From: Saprospiraceae bacterium
GTDB taxonomy: Bacteria > Bacteroidota > Bacteroidia > Chitinophagales > Saprospiraceae
Reading direction: 5' to 3'
Length of the DNA: 64,000 bases
Assembly: GCA_022448945.1 (NCBI GenBank)
Contig: JAKVCV010000016.1
Coordinates: 1-64,000, forward strand
A program made the position numbers and the translations under genes. The notes below the pieces were generated by a model. It worked only from the letters and a program-made list of their open reading frames with translations. It ran no database searches and had not been told where the DNA came from. Position 1 is the first letter of the stretch, and every line of letters begins with the position of its first letter. Of this stretch, positions 6,911-16,292 are shown piece after piece.

Positions 6911-9829
6911 TTATTGAACTTGAATTTCATCTGCAAAAATCCAGGTAACACCACCTTTCCCCAAATGCCATTCAGGGCACACACCGTAATTTTTAGCTAT
7001 AATTTTAATATAACGCGCATTAATATTTTTGTTTAGTTTAATTTCAAAATCTTTGGTAGTAGGTGTATAATTATCATCCGGCATATCACAATTATAAGTG
7101 CCACATTGTTTAAAATTTACTCCATCTTGAGAGGTATAATAATCAACAAGTGGTGGGTAAAAGATCCAGGCTTTAATATCCTGTAAGAAACCTACTTTAA
7201 TATTTGAAATTTGTTGTGATGCTCCTAAATCTACAATCACATTCATATCTTCCCTGTATCCTTGCCAATAACCAGTTCTAAAATTATTATTTCCTCGTAG
7301 CTGATCTATTAATGCATACTCGCCACCTGCAGAATACTGATTCGCATATTTTGAATTGATCTGTATTTTTTTAGTGTTATCTATCATTAACAAATCTTCT
7401 GTCATGATAGCACTTTTTTGTCCATGTTTATCAATAGATAGAAACTTAAATCTAGTGCTTTGATTTATATTAAGCGTCTGGGTATACAGAATACTATTTT
7501 CATTGGGCTCAGTACTGTCTATTGTATAAAATATTTTACAATCTTTACATATTGATTTCATGCTAACAGACATACTATCAACAAAAGTTTTACCCGATGC
7601 AACTAAATACGGTACAGGTATGATCAAATCATCTTTGATTTCAGAAGAAGGTAGAGCGTTGTTTGAAATGCCCCATTTTTTATTCGGGGTATTCCCCATT
7701 TCAAAGACCATTTCTCCCCCATTTATAATATCGGAATGTTTTAAGAATGTTTTGTTATAATCACGACCATTTAATTTTATTGATTGAACATATGTATTAC
7801 TGCCACTAAGGTTATTCGCTTTTATAATAAATTCGTTGCCATTCTCTAAGTTTAATTTTATCTTTTCAAATGCAGGAGAGCCTATAACGTAGTAATCTGT
7901 ACCTGGTGTAACAGCATAAAAACCCATTGTACTAAGATTATACCATGATGACATCTGACCACAATCTTCATTGCCAGAAAGGCCGTCAGGAGCATTTTGA
8001 TACAATTCATTAATAATCTGCTTAACTCTTTTTTGTGTTTTCCATGGTTTATGAACATAATTATATAAGTAAGCAAAATGGTGGCTTGGTTCATTTCCAT
8101 GCGCATACTGTCCAATTAGTCCAGTAATATCTACCTGATGCCTACCTTCAAGGTCACTTTCTGCTTCAAACATATTATCCAGCATCTTTTCCAATGCACC
8201 AGCTCCTCCCATCAAATCAATCAAACCGGAAATATCCTGAGGAACAAAAAACGTATATTGCCAACCATTGGCTTCAGTATAATTAAAATTCACCTCACTT
8301 GGATCAAAAGGAGAAAACCATGCACCATTTATTCTACCTCTAATAAATTTTGTAGATGGATCGTACAGATTTTTATAGGACTGACCTCTTTTTATATAAT
8401 AATGAAATAAACTATCATTGCCTATTGCTTTTGCAAATTGTGCAATACACCAATCGTCATAAGCATATTCAAGTGTCTTGGAAACAGATTCCGCCTCTTC
8501 ATCACAAGCAATAAATCCATTTCTTTTATAATATTCTAAACCCAGATGATCCTGAGTCGCACTATGATGCATTGCCTCTAAAGCATATGTAAGGTCGAAA
8601 TCTCTAATACCTTTAGCATATGCATCTGCAATTACAGATACAGAATGGTATCCAATCATACAACCCGTATAATTTCCAGCTAATTCCCAAACTGGTAATT
8701 GACCGCCATATTCATATTGCTTCAAAAAGGTCTTGATAAAATCAAGTGTTCTTTTACGTTGTAATATTGTAAAAAGTGGATGAGTGGCCCTAAAGGTATC
8801 CCAAAGCGAAAAAATGGTATAGTAATCAAAATTATCTGTCTTATGAACTTTACCATCTGTACCTCTGAATTGTCCATCAACATCCATAAAAATGTTAGGA
8901 ACTATAAAAGAATGATATAATGCTGTATAAAATATCGTTTTACTGTCTTGGGTTCCTCCTTCAATTTCTACTTTACTCAATTCTTTGTTCCAAATATTTG
9001 TTGCATTATTTTGTATCTTATCAAAATCCCAATCGGGAATTTCTTTTTCAAGGTTCTTTTGCGCACCTTCCATCGAAACAGCGGACATTCCAACTTTGAC
9101 AAGTAATTCCTGCTCCTTAGAATCAAAAGTAAATTGACCATTTACATTACCGAAGTTCTCCGATTTAAGTACTGACTTTTTAACAAAAGGTCTTGAGAAT
9201 TGTAAGTAAAAATAAAAATGCTGGTCTGTAGCCCAAGTATTCGATCGTCTAAATCCTCTGATCGTTTTATTGTCAACTATTTCAAAATCAGCACTGAGCA
9301 ATTGATCACGATGCTGCAAGTCTAACATAACCTGCTGATTATTTTTAGATGCAAAAGTATATTTATGCATACCGCATCGTGTTGTGGTACTAAGAGCAAC
9401 TTTAATATTGTCATCATTTAGTTTAACTTCATAGTATCCGGGACTTGCTTTTTCAGAGTTTTTATCAAAACGAGAATGGAATAACGTATATTCCAAGGTA
9501 GGACTTTGAGTGTCACAATGAGGCATCAATAACAAATCTCCATAATCTGATACTCCAGTGCCACTCAAATGTGTGTGGCTGAAACCATATATAATTGAAT
9601 CACTATAATGATATCCGGAACAACCATCCCAACCCTCCAATCGTGTGTCAGGACTCAATTGCATCATTCCAAATGGAACTGTTGCCCCAGGATAAGTATG
9701 CCCATGACCGCCAGTACCAATAAAGGGATTTACATAGTCTGTGAATAATAAGCTATCGGATTGAATCCGGGAGCTTTCTGAACAAGCAAAAACTAAAATT
9801 AAAACTAATAAAATGAGACCCCTATTCAT
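6911..9829 (-). CDS. GH92 alpha-mannosidase lipoprotein with C-terminal F5/8-like domain
   Basis: 972 residues. A lipoprotein signal ends in LVFAC (Cys16), placing it on the outer membrane or facing the periplasm. The family 92 signature GGHGHTYPGATVPFG is at residues 40-54, and further family motifs follow: SVSKTLEYAYDDWC, GNEPSHH and GNEDCGQMSSWY. GH92 enzymes are calcium-dependent exo-alpha-mannosidases that release mannose from N-glycans or mannans. After the catalytic part there is a chitobiase/CBM-like beta segment and a last domain of about 140 residues resembling F5/8 type C (discoidin) domains, probably for sugar binding. The ATG overlaps the stop of the ROK kinase gene (TAATG), suggesting coupled translation. 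No SusC/SusD pair is present in the window. Confidence 0.93.
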   Translation of the reverse strand: MNRGLILLVLILVFACSESSRIQSDSLLFTDYVNPFIGTGGHGHTYPGATVPFGMMQLSPDTRLEGWDGCSGYHYSDSIIYGFSHTHLSGTGVSDYGDLLLMPHCDTQSPTLEYTLFHSRFDKNSEKASPGYYEVKLNDDNIKVALSTTTRCGMHKYTFASKNNQQVMLDLQHRDQLLSADFEIVDNKTIRGFRRSNTWATDQHFYFYLQFSRPFVKKSVLKSENFGNVNGQFTFDSKEQELLVKVGMSAVSMEGAQKNLEKEIPDWDFDKIQNNATNIWNKELSKVEIEGGTQDSKTIFYTALYHSFIVPNIFMDVDGQFRGTDGKVHKTDNFDYYTIFSLWDTFRATHPLFTILQRKRTLDFIKTFLKQYEYGGQLPVWELAGNYTGCMIGYHSVSVIADAYAKGIRDFDLTYALEAMHHSATQDHLGLEYYKRNGFIACDEEAESVSKTLEYAYDDWCIAQFAKAIGNDSLFHYYIKRGQSYKNLYDPSTKFIRGRINGAWFSPFDPSEVNFNYTEANGWQYTFFVPQDISGLIDLMGGAGALEKMLDNMFEAESDLEGRHQVDITGLIGQYAHGNEPSHHFAYLYNYVHKPWKTQKRVKQIINELYQNAPDGLSGNEDCGQMSSWYNLSTMGFYAVTPGTDYYVIGSPAFEKIKLNLENGNEFIIKANNLSGSNTYVQSIKLNGRDYNKTFLKHSDIINGGEMVFEMGNTPNKKWGISNNALPSSEIKDDLIIPVPYLVASGKTFVDSMSVSMKSICKDCKIFYTIDSTEPNENSILYTQTLNINQSTRFKFLSIDKHGQKSAIMTEDLLMIDNTKKIQINSKYANQYSAGGEYALIDQLRGNNNFRTGYWQGYREDMNVIVDLGASQQISNIKVGFLQDIKAWIFYPPLVDYYTSQDGVNFKQCGTYNCDMPDDNYTPTTKDFEIKLNKNINARYIKIIAKNYGVCPEWHLGKGGVTWIFADEIQVQ

Positions 9830-10803
9830 TATGTTGATGTTTTAACAAAAGTGTTATTCGATTCCGTTTTCCAAACTAATGCTGCAGCACCCAATATTGC
9901 TGCATTCTTTTCAGGTACCTGCGATAGCAATAATTTCACTTTATTCTTAAACAAAGAAAGTAAATTTTGTTCCATATATCTTTGTGTAGGTTCCAGAATA
10001 AGTTTACCAGCATTCGCCAACCCTCCAAAAAGAATGATAGCCTCTGGGCTACTTATTGCTATTGTATTTGCCAAACTAAATCCTAATTTTTTGGCTGTAT
10101 AATCAAAAATTTGTAATGCCAATTCATCTCCTTTTTCAGCACATACAGCAATATTTTTGGATGTAATATGATCAAGTTCTGAAAGTAGAGAAACACCTGA
10201 ATGTTTTTCTAACATAATTTTGGCAGTACGGACAATACCGGTAGCAGAGGCATAGGTTTCAAGACACCCTCTCCGTCCACAACCACACTTTCTGCCGTCA
10301 ATTTCTACTATTGTATGCCCTAATTCGCCAGCAAAGCCATCATGTCCATATATTAAATTTCCATTAGCGACAAAACCTGATCCTAATCCTGTTCCCAAGG
10401 TTATTATTACAAAATCATTTAATCCTTTTGCAGCACCAAACTGCATTTCTCCTATGGCTGCAGCATTAGCATCATTTGTTAAGCAAACAGGTAAATCAAA
10501 AAAACCTTCAAACATTTGTCTGATAGGTATAATGCCATTCCATACAAGATTAGGAGGATCTTCAATCGTACCATGAAAATAATTTCCATTAGGAGCACCA
10601 ATGCCAATTCCGGATAGTTGGAAATCAGAGTTGTTCTGAATTACTTCATTTATAGCATTAGAGGTAGTACGAACAAACTCCGCTGGTGTGCTAAAATCGG
10701 CAGTAAGAAAATTTCCTTGTGCCTGAACAACACCTTGTTGATCTACAAAGCCCCAAACTATATTTGTGCCTCCTATATCTATTCCTACAGCTACTTTCAT
10801 CAA
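9829..10803 (-). CDS. ROK family sugar kinase (glucokinase-like)
   Basis: 324 residues with the ROK fold: phosphate-binding DIGGTN near residue 10, GTGLGSGF in the middle, and the zinc motif CGCGRRGC followed by LETYAS, which is diagnostic of ROK kinases. There is no N-terminal helix-turn-helix, so it is an enzyme rather than a ROK repressor. Glucose is the commonest substrate, but next to a GH92 mannosidase it may phosphorylate mannose or another released hexose. Its stop codon overlaps the GH92 start. It lies 34 bp after the methylase-kinase fusion gene on the same strand, so all three may be on one transcript, although the upstream gene has no obvious metabolic link. Confidence 0.88.
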   Translation of the reverse strand: MMKVAVGIDIGGTNIVWGFVDQQGVVQAQGNFLTADFSTPAEFVRTTSNAINEVIQNNSDFQLSGIGIGAPNGNYFHGTIEDPPNLVWNGIIPIRQMFEGFFDLPVCLTNDANAAAIGEMQFGAAKGLNDFVIITLGTGLGSGFVANGNLIYGHDGFAGELGHTIVEIDGRKCGCGRRGCLETYASATGIVRTAKIMLEKHSGVSLLSELDHITSKNIAVCAEKGDELALQIFDYTAKKLGFSLANTIAISSPEAIILFGGLANAGKLILEPTQRYMEQNLLSLFKNKVKLLLSQVPEKNAAILGAAALVWKTESNNTFVKTST

Positions 10804-10837
10804 TCAGTTAAATTATTTAAACATTTACAATAATACA

Positions 10838-13522
10838 TTAATTTATAATCGGTAACGTTATTTCAAATTGCACTTTAAAGGGATCTCTCCTATCAATTTT
10901 AGAATGATATTGAATGGTTCCATTATGATTGTCTATTATCTGATGAATAAGATATCCACCTATTCCAGAATGACCTGTTTTTCCTGCATAGTTTCCATAT
11001 CCTATAAAATCATCAAACGAAAAATTAACAGGAAATGGTTTCCCATCATTTTTATATAAAATGATTAATTCCTGTTGATCAGAAGACAATCCAACTCTAA
11101 AATGAATGGAATACTTTTTGTTCTTTTGCACGAAACCGTGACGTTTAGCATTGTCAATTAAATTGGTAAAAACAGTAGATATCTGAGATTTATCTAGTTT
11201 TGTATAAATAGGAATTTCCCTCCCTTTTTCATCTTCTTCTATTTCTATTTGTATAGTAAACATCGGTTCATTCTGGTACATTTGCTGTATTTCTTTAAGC
11301 AAATCCTTGACTTTTATATATTCAAGTTTTAATTTACTACGGTCTGCTTTGACGATGTCTCCCGTTGAGTCAATGCTATTTATTGAATGAATAAGGATCG
11401 ATTCCATTCTTTCAAGAATGGTTTCTAGCTTGTCAATAGAGTCCAAGTCTTCTCCTTCAAATGCAGCAAAAATTGGATCGGAAAAATTTATAGGTTTTTG
11501 GGCTATTTGTTTTTCAAGAAGATAATCTTTTAAATTTTTGAATTCTGTCAGAACCGCAGGTAAGCGATTGCCCAATTCATGTTGTAGTGATGATATAATT
11601 TTGTATTGTTCACTTTGTGCCTTCTGTTTGCCAAGATTTAGATCATGGCGCAACTTCTCAACTTTTTGTTCTTCTTTCTTTAACAATAAGATCTTAGCTT
11701 CTTTAATGATTGCGGACTGTTCATCTAATGTTGGAAGGTTAATTTGTAATTCCTCAAATTGATTTTCATTTATTGTTTTGAATTGATAATCATTTTTATA
11801 CATATTTAATTGCTGTAAAAACAATTTTTCATACATCTTCATTATAAGATAATCAATAATAGTTTTTGATTCATCAATTCTAAAAGCCATTATATCTTCA
11901 TTAACCAGAACAGGTGTTTCTTTAAATATAAAATAACCTAGACGTAATTTTTTGCCAGAACGTTTCACAAGTAGTACACTATCTTGTATTAATTGACCTG
12001 AGACTTCACTAACATCATCTGTATTGGGTAATTTATTTGTATTAATAATATAATTGGTAACTGAATTTCCTAAATCCTGTGGTCGTATATAAGGAATATT
12101 TTGACGTGGTGTATCGTCATACCAAAGGGATGGTTTCTGGGTTTTGAATAATTGTTTTAGCTGTATAAGTTGTCCTGTGGAATCCAATTGACGAAGTTGA
12201 CTAATAAATGGTGAAGCATAGATTTTTGCATCAAGATTATAATCTTTTAAAATCACAAAATGCAAAGGGACAAGAGTAATACATTCATTTAATTCAGGTA
12301 TGCTTTCAGTTTTTAAATCATGATATGCGTCTGCAATACATTTAATTTGTTTAACAGTTAATTCCCTTTTTAATTTAGATTGGGTATTAACTTTCAAATT
12401 AGCCCCATTAATAAATAGTATTTGCTCTCTTCTTGAAATCGCTTTTTTCTTATTGATAACCAGTAAACATATAGGAACACCAGTAGCGTATAGCAAACCG
12501 TATGGTAGTGTTATTACTGCTTCAAGTAAGTCACGCCTGATAAGAAATTCTCTAAGTTTTCTATTTTCTTTTTCGTTTACCAAAGAATGTATAGGGAGAA
12601 TACAGATCAGTTGACCTTCATTATTAAGTTTATCAAGCATTTTCTGGATAAACAAAATATTGCAATTTATTTCTGCTGCATTAACATCAAATGGAATTGA
12701 AATATACGATTGGTCTTTGATTGTCCCTGTTGAAACCTTTTGCCCGAATGGAAAATGCGCAACTGCTATATCAACTTTTAAATTGGAATCATTATCTTCA
12801 ACTAAGCAATTTGTATTGGTGATTTGCGAATGATAAGCACCATTGACCAGTAAATTCATTTTACATAATGCCCAGGTATTTAATTCTTTTTCCTGAGCAA
12901 TAATATCAAGATTGGGTAATTTATTTATAAATCCAACAAGAGAAGAACCCTGACCTGCAACAGGATCATAAATCAACTCACCACCTTTAGGATTGGTTAA
13001 TGCTACAATAAGATCATTTATTGATTTTGGAGTAGTACGTGTAAAGCCTAGCTTTCCTCCCTGAAGAGCAGTTCTATACAAGCCATCGTTAAAAAAAGCA
13101 CCAAAATCAGATATTGAAATTGCACGAGATGAAAAATCAAGTTTTTTTAACATTACAAGTACTTGAATTAATAATTGCGCATTTTTTTCCTGTTCTAAAG
13201 CAGATATAAGTGGAGAAAAAATATCTTTTAAATATGTATTCCGTTCAGAAAATTCAGTAAATGTTTTGATTAACTGTTGTTTTGCATGCTGTGGTTGTTC
13301 TACTACAGAATTAGTAAAATTGTCTATCCACTTGAAATCTTCTGATTTGATATCTAAAAAATCAATCTTGTTCTCTGTATGTAGTGCTAGAATTCGTTTA
13401 TAAAAGACCAATGACAACAAGACATTACTGGCATTGGTGGGCTCCCAAATTCCACGGAGAGCATCGAGTGTGGAAAAAAAGACAGTTTCTAACTGAAGTG
13501 CTTGTTCCTTTGTTTTCATCAA
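10838..13522 (-). CDS. Type I DNA methylase / specificity-like / histidine kinase fusion
   Basis: 894 residues in three parts. Residues ~1-370 look like HsdM: an N-terminal helical part with LLSLVFYKRI, motif I DPVAGQGSSL (~186-195), and LREFLIRRDLLEAVITLP with GLLYATGVPICLLVI further on. The motif IV position, normally NPPF, reads HFPF (256-259), so catalysis is doubtful. Residues ~430-600 resemble an HsdS target-recognition half (YIRPQDLGN and NLPTLDEQSAI, then a coiled coil). Residues ~640-894 are a histidine kinase: H box LQHELGNRLP with His648, N box NLIDNAKRHG, and G box GHSGIGG. No membrane segment, HsdR or standalone HsdS is nearby. This suggests a cytoplasmic DNA-binding sensor kinase rather than a restriction enzyme. 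The ROK gene follows by 34 bp. Confidence 0.85.
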   Translation of the reverse strand: MMKTKEQALQLETVFFSTLDALRGIWEPTNASNVLLSLVFYKRILALHTENKIDFLDIKSEDFKWIDNFTNSVVEQPQHAKQQLIKTFTEFSERNTYLKDIFSPLISALEQEKNAQLLIQVLVMLKKLDFSSRAISISDFGAFFNDGLYRTALQGGKLGFTRTTPKSINDLIVALTNPKGGELIYDPVAGQGSSLVGFINKLPNLDIIAQEKELNTWALCKMNLLVNGAYHSQITNTNCLVEDNDSNLKVDIAVAHFPFGQKVSTGTIKDQSYISIPFDVNAAEINCNILFIQKMLDKLNNEGQLICILPIHSLVNEKENRKLREFLIRRDLLEAVITLPYGLLYATGVPICLLVINKKKAISRREQILFINGANLKVNTQSKLKRELTVKQIKCIADAYHDLKTESIPELNECITLVPLHFVILKDYNLDAKIYASPFISQLRQLDSTGQLIQLKQLFKTQKPSLWYDDTPRQNIPYIRPQDLGNSVTNYIINTNKLPNTDDVSEVSGQLIQDSVLLVKRSGKKLRLGYFIFKETPVLVNEDIMAFRIDESKTIIDYLIMKMYEKLFLQQLNMYKNDYQFKTINENQFEELQINLPTLDEQSAIIKEAKILLLKKEEQKVEKLRHDLNLGKQKAQSEQYKIISSLQHELGNRLPAVLTEFKNLKDYLLEKQIAQKPINFSDPIFAAFEGEDLDSIDKLETILERMESILIHSINSIDSTGDIVKADRSKLKLEYIKVKDLLKEIQQMYQNEPMFTIQIEIEEDEKGREIPIYTKLDKSQISTVFTNLIDNAKRHGFVQKNKKYSIHFRVGLSSDQQELIILYKNDGKPFPVNFSFDDFIGYGNYAGKTGHSGIGGYLIHQIIDNHNGTIQYHSKIDRRDPFKVQFEITLPIIN

Positions 13523-13771
13523 TTCTGAAGGTATCCTAAATAAAAAACTGAAAAATCAGATAAGTTATCAATCTAAAGTATTACTAAATATATAAACATA
13601 TTTTGAATTGTTCAATTAGATAGTCTATTTAGGATACAATTAATTTCGAACTGGAATAGTGAACTGTAATATTCAAATGTTATTACGAAAATGATTGTTA
13701 TCTTTGAGAAAAATCAAATTCAAATAAGAATGACATTAAATTAATCTCTTTTTATACGCCTAAAATTTTTC

Positions 13772-14005
13772 ATGGATAAACACATTAATAATGATCCTTT
13801 GCATGGTAAAACACTACTTATGATTCTTGATTTCCTAGTAGAAACATATGGATGGGAACATTTAGGATACAAAATCAATATTAAGTGTTTTAATAACAAC
13901 CCAAGTATCAAATCAAGTTTAAAATTTCTAAGGAGGACAAATTGGGCCCGAAAAAAAGTTGAAGATCTGTATATACTTACCATTAAAAAAATCAACAAAC
14001 CATAA
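13772..14005 (+). CDS. DUF2132 (VF530-like) small DNA-binding family protein
   Basis: 77 residues that match the whole length of the VF530/DUF2132 family. Recognisable parts are [17 protein letters not shown] near the start, [15 protein letters not shown], and [18 protein letters not shown] before the end. VF530 has been described structurally as a putative DNA-binding protein, but the biological role is not known. The ATG at 13772 is supported by the family start. A possible -7 box TATCTTTG is at 13699-13706. The YchJ-like gene begins 6 bp downstream, so the two form an operon. Confidence 0.88.
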   Translation: MDKHINNDPLHGKTLLMILDFLVETYGWEHLGYKINIKCFNNNPSIKSSLKFLRRTNWARKKVEDLYILTIKKINKP

Positions 14006-14011
14006 TTGGAA

Positions 14012-14503
14012 ATGAAAAAGGAAAAATGCCCATGTAACAACAAAAGAACATATATGGAATGTTGCGGCATGATTTTAGAAGGCAATCAAACAGCAACTAC
14101 AGCCGAAAAATTGATGCGCTCAAGATATTCAGCACATGTAAAAGACAAGATTGACTATATAATAAATACCATTCACAGCTCAACTAGAAAAAATACAAAT
14201 AGAAATACTATAGAACAATGGGCAAGACAAACATCCTGGCAAGGTCTAGAAATATTAGAGACTACCAGAGGTGGAGCTAATGATTTAGTTGGGCGAGTAA
14301 TTTTCAAAGCGCATTATAAGCTCAATGGACAAATGAAATTTCATCACGAAGACTCCGTTTTCAAAAAAGAAGATGGAGTTTGGTATTATGTTGATGGAAC
14401 CACTCCAAAAACACAACCTAAACGCAGTTTAAAACTAGGAAGAAACAGTCCTTGCCATTGTGGAAGTGGCAAAAAATTCAAAAAATGCTGTTTCAAAAAG
14501 TAA
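14012..14503 (+). CDS. YchJ-family SEC-C protein (UPF0225)
   Basis: 163 residues from the ATG at 14012. A TTG at 14006 could add two residues but is less likely. The protein has a SEC-C-type CPCN...CC zinc motif at the N-terminus, a central NTF2-like region, and a C-terminal SEC-C motif (SPCHCGSGKKFKKCC). This double-ended layout is the YchJ/UPF0225 pattern. SEC-C motifs bind zinc and, in SecA, help to contact SecB and ribosomes; the role of YchJ is unknown. It is cotranscribed with the DUF2132 gene and converges on bioB with only a 13-bp gap and no visible terminator. Confidence 0.88.
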   Translation: MKKEKCPCNNKRTYMECCGMILEGNQTATTAEKLMRSRYSAHVKDKIDYIINTIHSSTRKNTNRNTIEQWARQTSWQGLEILETTRGGANDLVGRVIFKAHYKLNGQMKFHHEDSVFKKEDGVWYYVDGTTPKTQPKRSLKLGRNSPCHCGSGKKFKKCCFKK

Positions 14504-14516
14504 GAATATGATTTTA

Positions 14517-15509
14517 TTAATTGAATTCCGTTGCCATTACCTCTTTTTCCTGCCCTTTAAAAGCTGCCATAGGCTTTAACCCAAGTAATTCAAACATCAT
14601 TTTATCCTGATTGACGTCTGGATTTGGAGTGGTAAGTAATTTTTCACCCGCAAAAATAGAACTAGCACCAGCCATAAAACAAAAAGCCTGTTCGGTAACA
14701 GACATTTCCTGTCGACCAGCAGATAGTCTTATTTGAGATTTAGGCATTATAATGCGCGCAGTAGCTATCATTCTAACCATTTCCCAAATAGAAACGCGTT
14801 CTTGATTTTCCAAAGGAGTTCCCTTTACAGCAACTAGCGCATTTACTGGAACAGATTCAGGATGTTTAGGTAAATTTGCTAAAGTGTGTAACATCGTTAT
14901 TCTATCTTCATTCGTTTCACCAAGTCCAATAATACCACCACTACATACATTTATTCCTGTTTCACGTACATGTTCAAGGGTATCTAATCGATCTTTATAT
15001 TTGCGAGTTGTAATAATTTCGGCATAGTGGCCTTCAGAAGTATCTAAATTGTGATTATAAGCATGTAACCCTGCTTCTTTTAATCGTTCTGCCTGCTCCT
15101 TTGTGAGCATTCCTAAAGTACAACAAACTTCCATTCCAAGTGTATTTACACCTTTTACCATTTTCAGGACCTTCTCAAATTGTTTGTTGTTTTTTACATT
15201 TCTCCACGCTGCACCCATACAGAATCGTGTAGAACCATTTTGTGCCGCAATACTAGCTTTAGTCATTACTTCATCAATAGACAATAAACGTTCAGGTTCT
15301 AATCCTGTATTATGGTGTATGGACTGTGGACAATAAGAACAATTTTCAGGACACCCTCCAGTTTTAATTGATAAGAGTGTTGATACTTGTACTTCATTTG
15401 GGTCATTATATTCACGATGTACCGTAGCAGCTTCATAAATAAGCTCCAGTATAGGTTTATTGAATATAGATTCTATTTCGTCTTTTTTCCAATCGTTTCT
15501 GATGCTCAT
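14517..15509 (-). CDS. bioB: Biotin synthase BioB
   Basis: Radical SAM enzyme that inserts sulfur into dethiobiotin, the last step of biotin synthesis. 330 residues from the start at 15509. The radical SAM cysteines are in CSYCPQS, and the typical segments RFCMGAAWR, CTLGML, YNHNLDTS and GGIIGLGE follow, as does RLSAGR near the end. A longer frame to 15572 exists, but a promoter with both boxes sits inside that extension (15547-15576), so the start at 15509 is preferred. The other biotin gene in the window, bioF, is 32 kb away, so biotin genes are scattered here. Confidence 0.95.
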   Translation of the reverse strand: MSIRNDWKKDEIESIFNKPILELIYEAATVHREYNDPNEVQVSTLLSIKTGGCPENCSYCPQSIHHNTGLEPERLLSIDEVMTKASIAAQNGSTRFCMGAAWRNVKNNKQFEKVLKMVKGVNTLGMEVCCTLGMLTKEQAERLKEAGLHAYNHNLDTSEGHYAEIITTRKYKDRLDTLEHVRETGINVCSGGIIGLGETNEDRITMLHTLANLPKHPESVPVNALVAVKGTPLENQERVSIWEMVRMIATARIIMPKSQIRLSAGRQEMSVTEQAFCFMAGASSIFAGEKLLTTPNPDVNQDKMMFELLGLKPMAAFKGQEKEVMATEFN

Positions 15510-15546
15510 AATAATTACAAAATTTTCGACATTCAAAAATACATGG

Positions 15547-15576
15547 CAAATGTAATCAATATAATTTAACAATCAA
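15547..15576 (-). promoter_or_regulatory. Bacteroidota-type promoter for bioB
   Basis: On the minus strand TTG (15576-15574) is followed after 19 bases by TACATTTG (15554-15547), which fits the TTG/TAnnTTTG primary sigma pattern of this phylum. Transcription would begin near 15540, about 30 bases before the bioB ATG at 15509. This also argues against the longer frame that begins at 15572. Confidence 0.6.
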
Positions 15577-15644
15577 GCAGTTTAATTCGAAATTAAAACA
15601 AAGATTTAAAGAAATAAATAAATGGGATAATAATAAAAAGCAAA

Positions 15645-16277
15645 TTAGTTAGTTTCCGTCAATGTTTCTAAAAGTTGGATATCAGGAAAATTATCATTGT
15701 ACAACAATCGTTGAGCCTGTACAATATGACGTTCAGTATGGTAAACTATAATTTTAAGCATATCTCCGAGTTGTATACGAAAAAGCCCAAGAAAACCAAT
15801 AGGAACACATATCTTTTGGATATTAACTGTTTTAGATTGTATTATAAACTGTAGTAAATCATCTTGGTTTTTAAGAAAATTTTTGATTACTTCCTGGGCA
15901 TTAATTGGAGCAATATCCTGAATTTTGGGGTTGAATTTTACAGGTGACTCCGATAGCTTTTTGGTTCGATTATTTCGACTTAAACGAACACCTTTAGATA
16001 TCCTATTACCAAGCCAGCCATGTAAATAAGTAGAAGAAGGTTTTGAATTACTGGTATTGGTTTTTTCAAAAACCTTTAAGATTTTGGGGAAATAAAAATC
16101 TGAAATAAGATTTAAATGCAACAAACACTCAGCAATACTCCAATGCTCATTCAATTCTTTCCAATTGAGTTGTTCGTCGGCAAGTGGTGGAAAATCTCTT
16201 TCCACGATTTCAGAAAGACGTATTGTTAATCTTTCAAGTTGATTAATGAGTGTATCGGTAGGAATTGCCTTAGCCAT
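15645..16277 (-). CDS. DinB superfamily protein
   Basis: 210 residues forming the four-helix DinB/YfiT fold. The first metal-ligand region is WSIAECLLHLN, and a last histidine region YHTERHIVQAQRL lies near the C-terminus, where the metal-binding His residues of this superfamily are found. Members include thiol-dependent transferases, and in bacteria using bacillithiol some are bacillithiol S-transferases. YtxJ elsewhere in the window suggests this organism makes that thiol, but the link is inference. It lies 15 bp after a small membrane protein gene on the same strand and is probably cotranscribed. Confidence 0.8.
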   Translation of the reverse strand: MAKAIPTDTLINQLERLTIRLSEIVERDFPPLADEQLNWKELNEHWSIAECLLHLNLISDFYFPKILKVFEKTNTSNSKPSSTYLHGWLGNRISKGVRLSRNNRTKKLSESPVKFNPKIQDIAPINAQEVIKNFLKNQDDLLQFIIQSKTVNIQKICVPIGFLGLFRIQLGDMLKIIVYHTERHIVQAQRLLYNDNFPDIQLLETLTETN

Positions 16278-16292
16278 AAATTATAATTGACT

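Noticed and set aside
8138-8410. Plus-strand frame of 90 residues inside the GH92 gene
   Set aside because: It overlaps highly conserved GH92 motifs on the other strand and has no start context of its own.
10838-13522. A working type I restriction-modification system
   Set aside because: There is no HsdR gene, no separate HsdS, and the methylase motif IV is HFPF in place of NPPF.
13741-14085. 114-residue minus-strand frame opposite the DUF2132 and YchJ-like genes
   Set aside because: It lies opposite two recognisable genes of the plus strand and shows no family pattern of its own.
15510-15572. Longer N-terminus for BioB beginning at 15572
   Set aside because: The extra residues are unlike BioB, and a full promoter (15547-15576) lies inside the extension.
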